NCBI GenBank assembly: GCA_965220285.1 | Contig: OZ244818.1 | Coordinates: forward strand, 1,736,001 to 1,800,000 | Length of the DNA stretch: 64,000 bases | Reading direction: 5' to 3' | Source: Bin5 sp009843665 | Lineage (GTDB): Bacteria; Chloroflexota; Anaerolineae; Caldilineales; Caldilineaceae | Shown here: one piece after another, positions 8,915 through 16,140 of the stretch | How the letters are laid out: each line of letters begins with the position of its first letter | Numbering within the stretch: position 1 is the stretch's first letter | Notes under the pieces: model-generated | Database searches by the model: none | What the model saw: only the letters and a program-made list of their open reading frames with translations | Told to the model about the DNA's origin: nothing | Program-made: the position numbers and the translations under genes

Positions 8915-8945
8915 AGTTTCTAGTTATTGGTTTTTAGTTTTTAGT
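8915..8945. repeat. AGTTTTT-family heptad array
   Basis: Heptad array following a CTGCAG border, upstream of the DUF1501 start. Its duplicated counterpart at 10662-10704 is longer, which is direct evidence of array length change. Confidence 0.75.
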
Positions 8946-8994
8946 GAACACCTTCCGGGTGTATAAGCGGGATGGTGTTGCTATAGACTACAGG

Positions 8995-10398
8995 TCAGGC
9001 GAATTGGTATTCGCGGGAGGCGACGATGAGTTGGAGCATCAGGATGATGCGGTCGGTGCTTTCGTCGGTTTCGCCGTTGGTGCTGCCGTTGCTGGAGAAA
9101 ACGAGGTCGCCGCCGCTTTGGGCGAAGCTAATGAGGTCGGCGCGGGTCTTGTCTTCCAGGTTCACGGGGCCGGCGAGGTCGAGGCAGGTGTCGACGAACT
9201 GCTCGGGGGTGAGGCTGTCGCCGGCGGCGCGCAGGCGCTTGATGAGGGCCTGGATACCCGGCTTGGCGGCGTCGCTCACTTCGTCGACGGCGAAGTTGAT
9301 GCGTTCGGTGAGCATGCCGCCGTCGATCCACTCCTGGCCGGTGTGCCAGCCTTCGACGGTGGGCGGGTTGAAGAGTTCCTGGCCCATCAATTTGGCGGCC
9401 GTGTGGAAGCGGAGCATGCCGGGGGTGGGCGTGCGATTGGTGCCGACCAGCTTGAGAACGCCGGTGATCAGCTCGGCGGGGCTTTTCACCCTTTTGAAGC
9501 GGGCCGCCTTGAAGAAGTCACTCTTGAAGAGCGTGCGCAGGACATGGCGCATGTCGCCTTTCGACTCCATGAAGGCGTCCGAGAGGATTTCGATCGCTTC
9601 CGGGTCCCGGGGCGGGGTTACATTCCAGGAGGGGACCTGCGGCTCGTCGGCGACGAAGAAGTTGTAGAGATGGCGGGAGATGAAGCGGGCGGTGGCCGGC
9701 TGCTCGACGATGATGTCGATGATGTCGTCGCCGTTGAAGTTGCCGGTGTGGCCGAGGAAGGTCTTCTCGCCGTAGTCGTGGTCCTCCGGGCGGAAGAGGA
9801 ATTCGGGAGAGTAGTAGCCGTGGGGGTAGAGGGGGACGGGTTGCGCGTAGGTCCAGCCGGTAAATGCGAGCGCGCAGTTCTTGATGTCGTCCTCGGTGTA
9901 GTTGCCCACGCCCATTGAGAAGAGCTCGAGCAGCTCGCGGCCGTAGTTCTCGTTGGGCTCGCCCTTGATGTTCTCGTTGTTGTCGAGCCAGTTGATCATG
10001 GCCGGGTTCATGGAGAGCTCGAGCAGAATCTCGCGTATGTTGCTCAAGCCGATGCGGCGGAAGAGATCGATCTGGTCGCTCATGGCGAGGGCGTGCGCGA
10101 CCTTGGCGAAGCCGGTGGCGAAGACGTGATGACAGAAGAGGGCCATCTTTTCTTCGAGCGGGCGCGGGCTGTTGAGCATGCGGTAGATCCAGGCGCCGGA
10201 GCGGAAATCCGGCCCTTCACCGCCAAAGTAGCGCTTGATGATATCCTCGTCGATCGGCGGGCAGCGCTCCTCGTCCACCAGATCTTCTACGACTTCGTCA
10301 TAGCCTTTTGCGGCGTAGGCCTCGAGTTCCTCACGGCTGGCGCCGAAGCCTGCCCGGCGCAGCAAATGAGCCATCAGGCCCAGATCCTCATCTGCCAT
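8995..10398 (-). CDS. DUF1800 protein, copy 1
   Basis: Protein of 467 residues of the DUF1800 family, whose function is not established and which usually travels with DUF1501. Family features are the N-terminal LLRRAGFGA segment, the LxxNPAMINWLDN and YGRELLELFSMGVGNYT blocks, and the late FNPPTVEGWHTGQEW block. I count about 28 amino-acid differences from copy 2, roughly 94 percent identity. Several are at otherwise conserved places: copy 1 has MALFCHHVF where copy 2 has MALFWHHVF. Copy 1 may therefore be the relaxed paralogue. AGGAGGT lies 5 nt before the ATG. No signal peptide is visible. Confidence 0.88.
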   Translation of the reverse strand: MADEDLGLMAHLLRRAGFGASREELEAYAAKGYDEVVEDLVDEERCPPIDEDIIKRYFGGEGPDFRSGAWIYRMLNSPRPLEEKMALFCHHVFATGFAKVAHALAMSDQIDLFRRIGLSNIREILLELSMNPAMINWLDNNENIKGEPNENYGRELLELFSMGVGNYTEDDIKNCALAFTGWTYAQPVPLYPHGYYSPEFLFRPEDHDYGEKTFLGHTGNFNGDDIIDIIVEQPATARFISRHLYNFFVADEPQVPSWNVTPPRDPEAIEILSDAFMESKGDMRHVLRTLFKSDFFKAARFKRVKSPAELITGVLKLVGTNRTPTPGMLRFHTAAKLMGQELFNPPTVEGWHTGQEWIDGGMLTERINFAVDEVSDAAKPGIQALIKRLRAAGDSLTPEQFVDTCLDLAGPVNLEDKTRADLISFAQSGGDLVFSSNGSTNGETDESTDRIILMLQLIVASREYQFA

Positions 10399-10414
10399 AT
10401 CTACCTCCTGACTG

Positions 10415-10442
10415 CAGTGGTTAGTGATCAGTGGTCAGTGGC
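10415..10442. repeat. CAGTGGT-family heptad array
   Basis: Four degenerate units after CTGCAG, directly upstream of the DUF1800 copy 1 ribosome site. It is duplicated at 12175-12202 with point differences. Confidence 0.75.
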
Positions 10443-10465
10443 CACTTGCGTTCCTGACTGCGATA

Positions 10466-10639
10466 TCAAATCTGTTGGAGAAAGGTCTCCATTTCTGTGA
10501 CGAACCAGATTGATAGGGCGCCGCCGCGTTCGTCGGGGCCGAATATGGCGGGCCGGTCGAGGTAGTCGCGCGTGCTTTGCTGGACGCCGGTGCCGGTGCA
10601 GACGTCGACGAGGACGGGGTCTTTTTTGTGGTCGACCAT
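10466..10639 (-). pseudogene. chimeric 57-codon ORF at duplication junction
   Basis: The first codons of the DUF1501 gene (MVDHKKDPVLV) are joined in frame to the last 46 or so codons of the glycosidase gene (from DVCTGTGVQQ through the SIWFVTEME segment to a TGA stop at 10466-10468). The start retains the upstream region copied from DUF1501 (AAGGAAGTAAAG before the ATG), so it could be translated. The C terminus differs from the parent (METFLQQI versus MESFLRQH). This is best read as a by-product of tandem duplication, not a functional enzyme, since the catalytic part is missing. Confidence 0.85.
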
Positions 10640-10661
10640 CTTTACTTCCTTGCTTAACTGC

Positions 10662-10704
10662 AGTTTTTGACTACAGTTTTTAGTTTTCAGTTTTCAGTTT
10701 TTAG
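10662..10704. repeat. AGTTTTT-family heptad array (expanded copy)
   Basis: Duplicated counterpart of the array at 8915-8945, here about 13 bp longer, with extra AGTTTTC units. Confidence 0.75.
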
Positions 10705-10754
10705 TGAACACCTTCCGGCTGGATATGCGGGACGGTGTTGCTAAAGACTGCAGG

Positions 10755-12158
10755 TCAGGCGAACTGGTATTCGCGGGAGGCGACGATGAGTTGGAGCATC
10801 AGGACGATGCGGTCGGTGCTTTCGTCGGTCTGGCCATTGGTGCTGCCGTTGCTGGAGAGTACGAGGTCGCCGCCGCTTTGGGCGAAGCATATGAGGTCGG
10901 CGCGGGTCTTGTCTTCCAGGTTCACGGGGCCGGCGAGGCTGAGGCAGGTGTCGACGAACTGCTCGGGGGTGAGGCTGTTGCCGGCGGCGCGCAGACGATT
11001 GATGACGGCCTGGATACCCGGCTTGCTGGCGTCGCTCACTTCGTCGACGGCGAAGTTGATGCGTTCGGTGAGCATGCCGCCGTCGATCCATTCCTGACCG
11101 GTGTGCCAGCCTTCGACGGTGGGCGGGTTGAAGAGTTCCTGGCCCATCACTTTGGCGGCGCGGTGGTATTGAGGCATGCCGGGTGTGGGCGTGCGGTTGG
11201 TGCCGACCAGCTTGAGAACGCCGGTGATGAGCTCGGTGGGGCTTTTCACCTTCTTGAAACGGGCGGCCTTGAAGAAGTCGCTCTTGAAGAGCGTGCGCAG
11301 GACATGACGCATGTCGCCATTTGACTCCATGAAGGCGTCCGAGAGGATTTCGATGGCGTCCGGGTCCTGTGGCGGCGTCACGTTCCAGGAGGGGACCTGC
11401 GGCTCGTCGGCGACGAAGAAGTTGTAGAGATGGCGGGAGATGAAGCGGGCGGTTGCCGGCTGCTCGACGATGATATCGATGATGTCGTCGCCGTTGAAGT
11501 TGCCGGTGTGGCCGAGGAAGGTCTTCTCGCCGTAGTCGTGGTCCTCCGGGCGGAAGAGGAATTCGGGAGAGTAGAAACCGTGGGGGTAGAGGGGGACGGG
11601 TTGCGCGTAGGTCCAGCCGGTGAAGGCGAGGGCGCAATTCTTGATGTCGTCCTCGGTGTAGTTGCCGACGCCCATTGAGAAGAGCTCGAGCAGCTCGCGG
11701 CCGTAGTTCTCGTTGGGCTCGCCCTTGATGTTCTCGTTGTTGTCGAGCCAGTTGATCATCGCCGGGTTCATGGAGAGCTCGAGCAGAATCTCGCGTATGT
11801 TGCTCAAGCCGATGCGGCGGAAGAGATCGATCTGGTCGCTCATGGCGAGGGCGTGCTCGCCCTTGGCATAGCCGGTGGCGAAAACGTGATGCCAGAAGAG
11901 GGCCATCTTCTCTTCGAGCGGGCGCGGGCTGTTGATCATGCGGTAGATCCAGGTGCCGGAGCGGATCTCCGGCCCTTCACCGCCAAAGTAGCGCTTGATG
12001 ATATCCTCGTCGATCGGCGGGCAGCGCTCCTCGTCCACCAGATCTTCTACGACTTCGTCGTACCCTTTTGCGGCGTAGGCCTCGAGCTCTTCGCGGCTGG
12101 CGCCGAAGCCTGCCCGGCGCAGCAAATGAGCCATCAGGCCCAGGTCCTCATCTGCCAT
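10755..12158 (-). CDS. DUF1800 protein, copy 2
   Basis: Second 467-residue DUF1800 protein, with the same domain layout as copy 1. It keeps the aromatic residue in MALFWHHVF and has clustered substitutions relative to copy 1 in the GPEIRSGTW region and near residues 335-345 and 385-400. Its ribosome site (AAGGAGGTAAAT) is intact. Either copy may partner the single DUF1501 gene; conservation at the family's aromatic position favours this one as the ancestral-like copy. Function is unknown; the family is often assumed to be exported or surface-linked, but no signal sequence is seen. Confidence 0.88.
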   Translation of the reverse strand: MADEDLGLMAHLLRRAGFGASREELEAYAAKGYDEVVEDLVDEERCPPIDEDIIKRYFGGEGPEIRSGTWIYRMINSPRPLEEKMALFWHHVFATGYAKGEHALAMSDQIDLFRRIGLSNIREILLELSMNPAMINWLDNNENIKGEPNENYGRELLELFSMGVGNYTEDDIKNCALAFTGWTYAQPVPLYPHGFYSPEFLFRPEDHDYGEKTFLGHTGNFNGDDIIDIIVEQPATARFISRHLYNFFVADEPQVPSWNVTPPQDPDAIEILSDAFMESNGDMRHVLRTLFKSDFFKAARFKKVKSPTELITGVLKLVGTNRTPTPGMPQYHRAAKVMGQELFNPPTVEGWHTGQEWIDGGMLTERINFAVDEVSDASKPGIQAVINRLRAAGNSLTPEQFVDTCLSLAGPVNLEDKTRADLICFAQSGGDLVLSSNGSTNGQTDESTDRIVLMLQLIVASREYQFA

Positions 12159-12174
12159 ATTTACCTCCTTACTG

Positions 12175-12202
12175 CAGTGGTTAGTGGTTAGTGGTCAGTG
12201 GC
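12175..12202. repeat. CAGTGGT-family heptad array
   Basis: Counterpart of 10415-10442 upstream of DUF1800 copy 2, again bordered by CTGCAG. Confidence 0.75.
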
Positions 12203-12225
12203 CACTAGAGTTTCCGTTTGCGATA

Positions 12226-13926
12226 TCAGTGCTGCCGGAGAAAGGATTCCATTTCGGTGACGAACCAAATAGACAAGGCGCCGCCGCGTTCATCGGGGCC
12301 GAATATGGCGGGGCGGTCGAGGTAGTCGCGGGTGCTTTGCTGGACGCCGGTGCCGGTGCAGACGTCGACGAGGCCGCCGTGGTCGTCGATGCGGGCGGCG
12401 ACGCCGTGCCAGGCGCGGGTCAGCATTTCCGTATAGCCGGCGTCGAGCCAGCCGCGACGCAGGCCGCGGGCGAGGGCATAGCCGACCATGCAGGTGACGG
12501 TCATTTCGGGGTAGGAGCCGGGGCCGTTTACGACCTGACGCCACATGCCGCTGCGGTGCTGGTAGCCGCGCAGGGCCTGGAGGTGGCGGCGGTGGATGGC
12601 GAGCACGGCTGCGCGGTCGGGATGGTCGTCGGGCAGGTAGGTCAGGGTTTCGGCGTAGCTGAGGGCGGCGAAGCCATTGCCGCGGCCCCAGTAGAAGGGG
12701 GTACGGCGGTCGTGCCAGAAAAGCCCGTCCTCCTGTTGGACGTTGGCGTCCAGGAGAAAGCGGGTGAGGATGGCCAGGTATGCGTCATCGCCGGTGAGTT
12801 TGAAGGCGCGGCCGAGGACGGCGGCGGTGAAGAACATGTCCTCGACCTGGTAGTTGGGATTGGACGGGATGGGAACGCCGTTGTCGTGGGTCGTGCGGTA
12901 GCGGTCGGCGGTCTGCACGAGCAGGTCGGCGTAGCGGCTATCGCCGGTGGTTGCGGCGAGCTCGTCGGCCCAGACGAGGCCGGCGAGGTTGGCGCCGCCT
13001 TCGCCGCCGGCGGGGAACCACTCTTTGGCGCCGGACATGTAGGGGGCGACCATGGCGGCGATGCCGGCTGAGGGATCGGCGTATTCCGCGTCCAGTTGGG
13101 CCAGGCGCAGGCGTCCGCTGACGGCGACGCCCTGGGTGTAGATGACGGGATCGAGTTCGTGGCCGTAGACGCCGGCGAGGATGCGGGCGGCCTCCAGGGG
13201 TGAGCGGGCGGCGCGGGTTTGCAGGGCGCTGCGGGTGGGGGAGCGGGCGTGGTCGGGCACCTGGCCGAGGACCGTCCACAGTTTGGCCAGTTCGGTTTCG
13301 AGGTCGGCGGCGGCGCAGGTGAGGCGCAGGCCGAAAATGGGGGGGAGGAGGTTGGGCTCGCCTGTCGAGAGCGCGCCCATCAGCGAGCTGTCGGACGGAA
13401 GTTCGGACGCGTTCAGTACGGAACGGAACTGCTCCAGGAGTTCCAGGCAAAGGGCAGAGCCCTCCCAGGACGTGACTTCGCCGGTGCGGATTTCGAGGAC
13501 GAGGTCGGGCGCCTGGAAGCTGACCCAGCGCCAGAGGTAGTGCGCCTCCGGGTTGGCGTCGTAGTAGCTGTCTCCCGGGGGCGGATAAGCGGTGCCGGGG
13601 TTGCCGCCGGCGCCGTTTTCGGGCGCGGCGCCGAGGGCGAGGCCGTCAGGATTGGCGCAGGGGACGGCGCTGAGGGCGTAGCGTTGGGTGAGGCCGGAGA
13701 CAGTGCGATATGAGTGCAGGGCCGCGAGCGCGGCATCGGCGTCTTCCTGTTTGCCGGAGAGGCCGCCGATGAGGACGAGCTGGAGGCGCTCGCCTGCGGG
13801 CGGCTGGTCGACGCCGTGCAGGAGGGCGGGGATCTGGCGTTCGGCGCGGGTGACGCCACAGGCATCGAGGTGCCAGAAGCCGGGTGCTTGTGAAAGGAGG
13901 GTTTCGATCTGTTCGTCGAGTGTCAT
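12226..13926 (-). CDS. two-domain GH88/GH105-like unsaturated uronyl hydrolase
   Basis: Protein of 566 residues. The C-terminal portion (about 265-566) has the (alpha/alpha)6-barrel signatures of GH88/GH105: VEDMFF with a candidate catalytic Asp, FWHDRRTPFYWGRGNGF, and the late GTGVQQSTRDYLDRP segment. Such enzymes remove unsaturated uronic acids from lyase products of rhamnogalacturonan or similar polymers. The N-terminal part (1 to about 240) resembles an M14-type carboxypeptidase or deacylase fold (LVLIGGLSGKQED, then PCANPDGLALG). Usual GH105 proteins are about 350-400 residues, so this is a fusion. No signal peptide is evident, so it probably acts inside the cell. The C-terminal coding end is duplicated at 10466-10603. 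Confidence 0.75.
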   Translation of the reverse strand: MTLDEQIETLLSQAPGFWHLDACGVTRAERQIPALLHGVDQPPAGERLQLVLIGGLSGKQEDADAALAALHSYRTVSGLTQRYALSAVPCANPDGLALGAAPENGAGGNPGTAYPPPGDSYYDANPEAHYLWRWVSFQAPDLVLEIRTGEVTSWEGSALCLELLEQFRSVLNASELPSDSSLMGALSTGEPNLLPPIFGLRLTCAAADLETELAKLWTVLGQVPDHARSPTRSALQTRAARSPLEAARILAGVYGHELDPVIYTQGVAVSGRLRLAQLDAEYADPSAGIAAMVAPYMSGAKEWFPAGGEGGANLAGLVWADELAATTGDSRYADLLVQTADRYRTTHDNGVPIPSNPNYQVEDMFFTAAVLGRAFKLTGDDAYLAILTRFLLDANVQQEDGLFWHDRRTPFYWGRGNGFAALSYAETLTYLPDDHPDRAAVLAIHRRHLQALRGYQHRSGMWRQVVNGPGSYPEMTVTCMVGYALARGLRRGWLDAGYTEMLTRAWHGVAARIDDHGGLVDVCTGTGVQQSTRDYLDRPAIFGPDERGGALSIWFVTEMESFLRQH

Positions 13927-13933
13927 GGGACGG

Positions 13934-13964
13934 CAGTGGTCAGTGGTCAGTGGTCAGTGGTCAG
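13934..13964. repeat. CAGTGGT-family heptad array
   Basis: Four to five nearly perfect CAGTGGT units between the RraA-like gene and the glycosidase gene start. Confidence 0.85.
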
Positions 13965-13995
13965 AAAAATTCTAATTCCGGTGGTGTCGGGCGGC

Positions 13996-14661
13996 TCAAT
14001 ATTGTTGTTGGCGGGCCCGCATTTTTTGCAGGGTGAAGGTTTCCGATTCGTAGAAGTCGAAGAGGGCGGCTTCGCGTGTGCGGACCTCTTCGGCCAGTTG
14101 CAGGACGTCGTCGACCTGGTCGGTGGGGATGCGGACGACGCCGTCGGAGTCGGCGAGGAGCAGGTCGCCGGAATGGATGCGCAGGCGACCGGCGGTGACG
14201 GGCGCGCCGAAGCGGTTCATGTTGAAGACGCCGTGGCCGGGGACGGTACCCCAGGCCCATACGGGCAGGCCGACGTGGCGGATGCCGACCAGATCGCGCA
14301 CGGTGCCTTCGGCGATGAAGCCTACGACGCCGAGACGTTTGTGGACGCGTGCCATGCCGTCGCCGATGCAGGCGCCGCGGCCGGGGTTGGTGTCGAGGTC
14401 CTGGAAGACGGCGATGAGGGGGCCCTGCTGGCTACCAAGGTAGTCGTAGTAGTCGATCCATTCGAGGGCGGTGGAGTCTTCGTCGTTGGTGGTGACTTCG
14501 GCGGTGACGGCGAAGCCGGCGACGAGGCCCATATCGGGCATAAGGCAGCGGATGGTGTGGTCGGTGTAGTCGAGATTGGGCAGGCCCAGTTTGAGGGCGA
14601 CGGCGTTGAATATGGTGGCGGAGTCGTAACGCTTGAGTGCGGCGATCTGCTCGGACAGCAT
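13996..14661 (-). CDS. RraA-like aldolase/decarboxylase-family protein
   Basis: Protein of 221 residues of the RraA / HMG-CHA aldolase family. The conserved core is present: GDGMARVHKR, GFIAEGTVRDL with the Arg122-Asp123 metal/substrate pair, and GTVPGHGVFNMNRFG followed by HSGDLLLADSDGVV. Members include 4-hydroxy-4-methyl-2-oxoglutarate aldolases, oxaloacetate decarboxylases and RNase E inhibitors. In a sugar-acid neighbourhood an aldolase or decarboxylase role is more likely. The ATG follows an AGGAGATCCTGA context. It appears to be the first gene of the minus-strand block reaching to about 12.2 kb. Confidence 0.85.
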   Translation of the reverse strand: MLSEQIAALKRYDSATIFNAVALKLGLPNLDYTDHTIRCLMPDMGLVAGFAVTAEVTTNDEDSTALEWIDYYDYLGSQQGPLIAVFQDLDTNPGRGACIGDGMARVHKRLGVVGFIAEGTVRDLVGIRHVGLPVWAWGTVPGHGVFNMNRFGAPVTAGRLRIHSGDLLLADSDGVVRIPTDQVDDVLQLAEEVRTREAALFDFYESETFTLQKMRARQQQY

Positions 14662-14834
14662 TCAGGATCTCCTGATTCGATGTATCGTTGACGGGCGTGG
14701 GGCGCCTGTCTGGGTGTTGTCAATTTTCGGGTGGTACGGCGGGTTTTCGTTCGTCTCCGTAATGATATAGACAAACGTTTCAGACTGCAACCTTCTATTT
14801 TGCGAATTGGGTGAGTTTGGAAAAGGCGATTTTC

Positions 14835-14864
14835 CGCGAAGGGGCGCGAAGGGACGCGGAAAAA
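14835..14864. repeat. 10-bp tandem repeat, CGCGAAGGGA type
   Basis: Three 10-bp units, CGCGAAGGGG, CGCGAAGGGA and CGCGGAAAAA, in the gap 14662-14985. A second array of the same kind lies at 24985-25014. Nothing else credible is seen in this gap. Confidence 0.7.
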
Positions 14865-14985
14865 AAACCCATCATGGATACGCGTGAGAGTGAAGTGGTA
14901 TACTGGGCGGCGGGTTTTGGCCTGATGCACAGACGGCTTCAGCAGGCTGCCAGATCGTCCTACGTAGTCATTGTAGTGAAGACTG

Positions 14986-15240
14986 ATGACATTGAGGACA
15001 GAAATCACTTTGAGCAGTTCTCCAAATGAGAAGGTGGACAGCCTGGCGCGGGAGTTGAAATTGTCCCGAAATGAGCTTCCTTCGGCCGCGGTTCAGGAGT
15101 CTGTCGAGCGTAGTGAAACGAGGCGTATGATGGCAGCGCTCAATGAGGTCCATGGGGAACCTCCTGACGAGGAAGAGCGAGCGACTATGAGACAGATGCT
15201 AGAGCTCCATCGAAAGACGTTGAGAGATGATGCGTGGTAA
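14986..15240 (+). CDS. ribbon-helix-helix antitoxin-like protein, no toxin adjacent
   Basis: Small protein of 84 residues. Its N-terminal TEITLSSSPNEKVDSLARELKLSRNEL resembles the beta strand and first helix of CopG/MetJ ribbon-helix-helix DNA-binding proteins, and the rest is a charged helical tail typical of an antitoxin's toxin-binding arm. There is no toxin in the next 118 bp; a separate VapBC pair with its own promoter starts at 15359. It may be an orphan antitoxin. The ribosome site before the ATG is weak. Assignment is by pattern only. Confidence 0.55.
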   Translation: MTLRTEITLSSSPNEKVDSLARELKLSRNELPSAAVQESVERSETRRMMAALNEVHGEPPDEEERATMRQMLELHRKTLRDDAW

Positions 15241-15288
15241 GGTGACAGGGCACAGTCCTCCGTTCACAGTTCAGCTCACTGAAAATCA

Positions 15289-15320
15289 TTGACTTTCCAT
15301 TTCGAATTACCTACAATTCG
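15289..15320 (+). promoter_or_regulatory. sigma70 promoter and operator of vapBC-like operon
   Basis: TTGACT at 15289-15294 and TACAAT at 15312-15317 with a 17-bp spacer make a near-consensus promoter. The inverted repeat CGAATT-ACCTAC-AATTCG (15303-15308 and 15315-15320) overlaps the -10 box, as expected for an autorepressing antitoxin operator. Confidence 0.75.
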
Positions 15321-15358
15321 GGAATCTGTTGGAGAGCGTTCTGAAGGAGCCCATTCCA

Positions 15359-15670
15359 ATGTGTGACAAGGAAAGAAAGAGGAAGACCTTGCGGGAACTA
15401 CCTGTTCAATACCTGCCAGACGAAAAAGGGGACGTGCAGAATGTTCTGGTTCCCATCGATCTGTGGAAGGAACTGCTTGCGCTGTACGAAGCGTCCGGTG
15501 ACTCTGACGAGGGGAAAAAAGCTGAGAATCCAGCTGAACCCCCTTTGACTATGTTTGGCGCCTTCCCGGAGTTGGCTGAAATCGAATTCGGAGAAAAGTT
15601 TGAAGCAGTCAAACAGCTAGGCAGAGAGAGTATCGATAAACAGTTTGAACGCTTACAGGGCCACAGTTAG
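15359..15670 (+). CDS. antitoxin partner of the PIN toxin
   Basis: Protein of 103 residues using the ATG at 15359, which has AAGGAG 9 nt upstream; a TTG at 15329 is less likely. The sequence is charged (KRKTLRELPVQYLPDEKG, then NVLVPIDLWKELLALYE) and resembles DUF2281- or Phd-like VapB antitoxins with a C-terminal toxin-binding segment. The stop codon lies 3 nt before the PIN gene start, so the two are co-translated. The upstream promoter overlaps an inverted repeat that it probably binds. The role is inferred mainly from the gene pairing. Confidence 0.7.
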   Translation: MCDKERKRKTLRELPVQYLPDEKGDVQNVLVPIDLWKELLALYEASGDSDEGKKAENPAEPPLTMFGAFPELAEIEFGEKFEAVKQLGRESIDKQFERLQGHS

Positions 15671-15673
15671 GGA

Positions 15674-16069
15674 ATGGCACTGTACACTGCCGACACGCAT
15701 GCTTTGGCTTGGTACTGGTCCGGCTCCGAACGGCTCAGCCTATTGGCCCGAGAGATTCTGGACGGGGCAATGGGCTCGCTGCATGAGGTTATTGTCTCGC
15801 CTCTCGTCTTGGCCGAACTCGTCATTATCGCCGAAAAACAGCGTGTCGTGTTCGACCTCTCTGCAGCGATCATCATGCTGCAAAATGCTCCCGGCTTCCG
15901 CTTGGTTGACCTTTCGGCGCGGACGGCGCTACTAACGCAGCAGCTTGACATGCTACCAGACATCCATGACCGTCTCATCGTCGCAACAGCCCTTGAACAC
16001 GGAGCAACTCTCCTGACCGCCGACGAAGCCATCATCGTTGCAGGGATAGTCCCCGTTGCTTGGGAGTAG
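15674..16069 (+). CDS. PIN-domain toxin (VapC family)
   Basis: Protein of 131 residues, the normal VapC length. Acidic active-site residues are visible: Asp in YTADTHALAWYW, Glu in SPLVLAELV, Asp in DIHDRLIVATALE, and a final acidic position in LLTADEAI. VapC enzymes are Mg-dependent RNases that cut tRNA or rRNA and are silenced by the cognate VapB. The SPL-AEL and DIHDRL spacing matches the type II toxin subgroup. It is co-transcribed with the preceding antitoxin. Confidence 0.9.
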   Translation: MALYTADTHALAWYWSGSERLSLLAREILDGAMGSLHEVIVSPLVLAELVIIAEKQRVVFDLSAAIIMLQNAPGFRLVDLSARTALLTQQLDMLPDIHDRLIVATALEHGATLLTADEAIIVAGIVPVAWE

Positions 16070-16140
16070 TCCTGTTGCTGAGTGGTCCAGGTAACTTCGC
16101 GGCACGTACAGGAACCTATATTTATGGGGCGACTGTGGGT

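Larger units (their letters stand above)
8867..10613. repeat. tandem duplication, unit 1
   Basis: First copy of a 1.76-kb direct duplication. It runs from codon 9 of the DUF1501 gene, through its start and upstream region and the DUF1800 gene, to the last part of the glycosidase gene. Equivalent positions are offset by 1760 bp across DUF1800 and by 1747 bp at the DUF1501 start, because the AGTTTTT heptad array differs by 13 bp. The junction at 10608-10613 has ACGAG microhomology. Confidence 0.9.
10614..12373. repeat. tandem duplication, unit 2
   Basis: Second copy of the duplicated segment. It begins in the DUF1501 N-terminal fragment at the junction, contains DUF1800 copy 2, and runs into the intact glycosidase gene. 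The copies have point differences throughout, so the event is not brand new. Confidence 0.9.
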
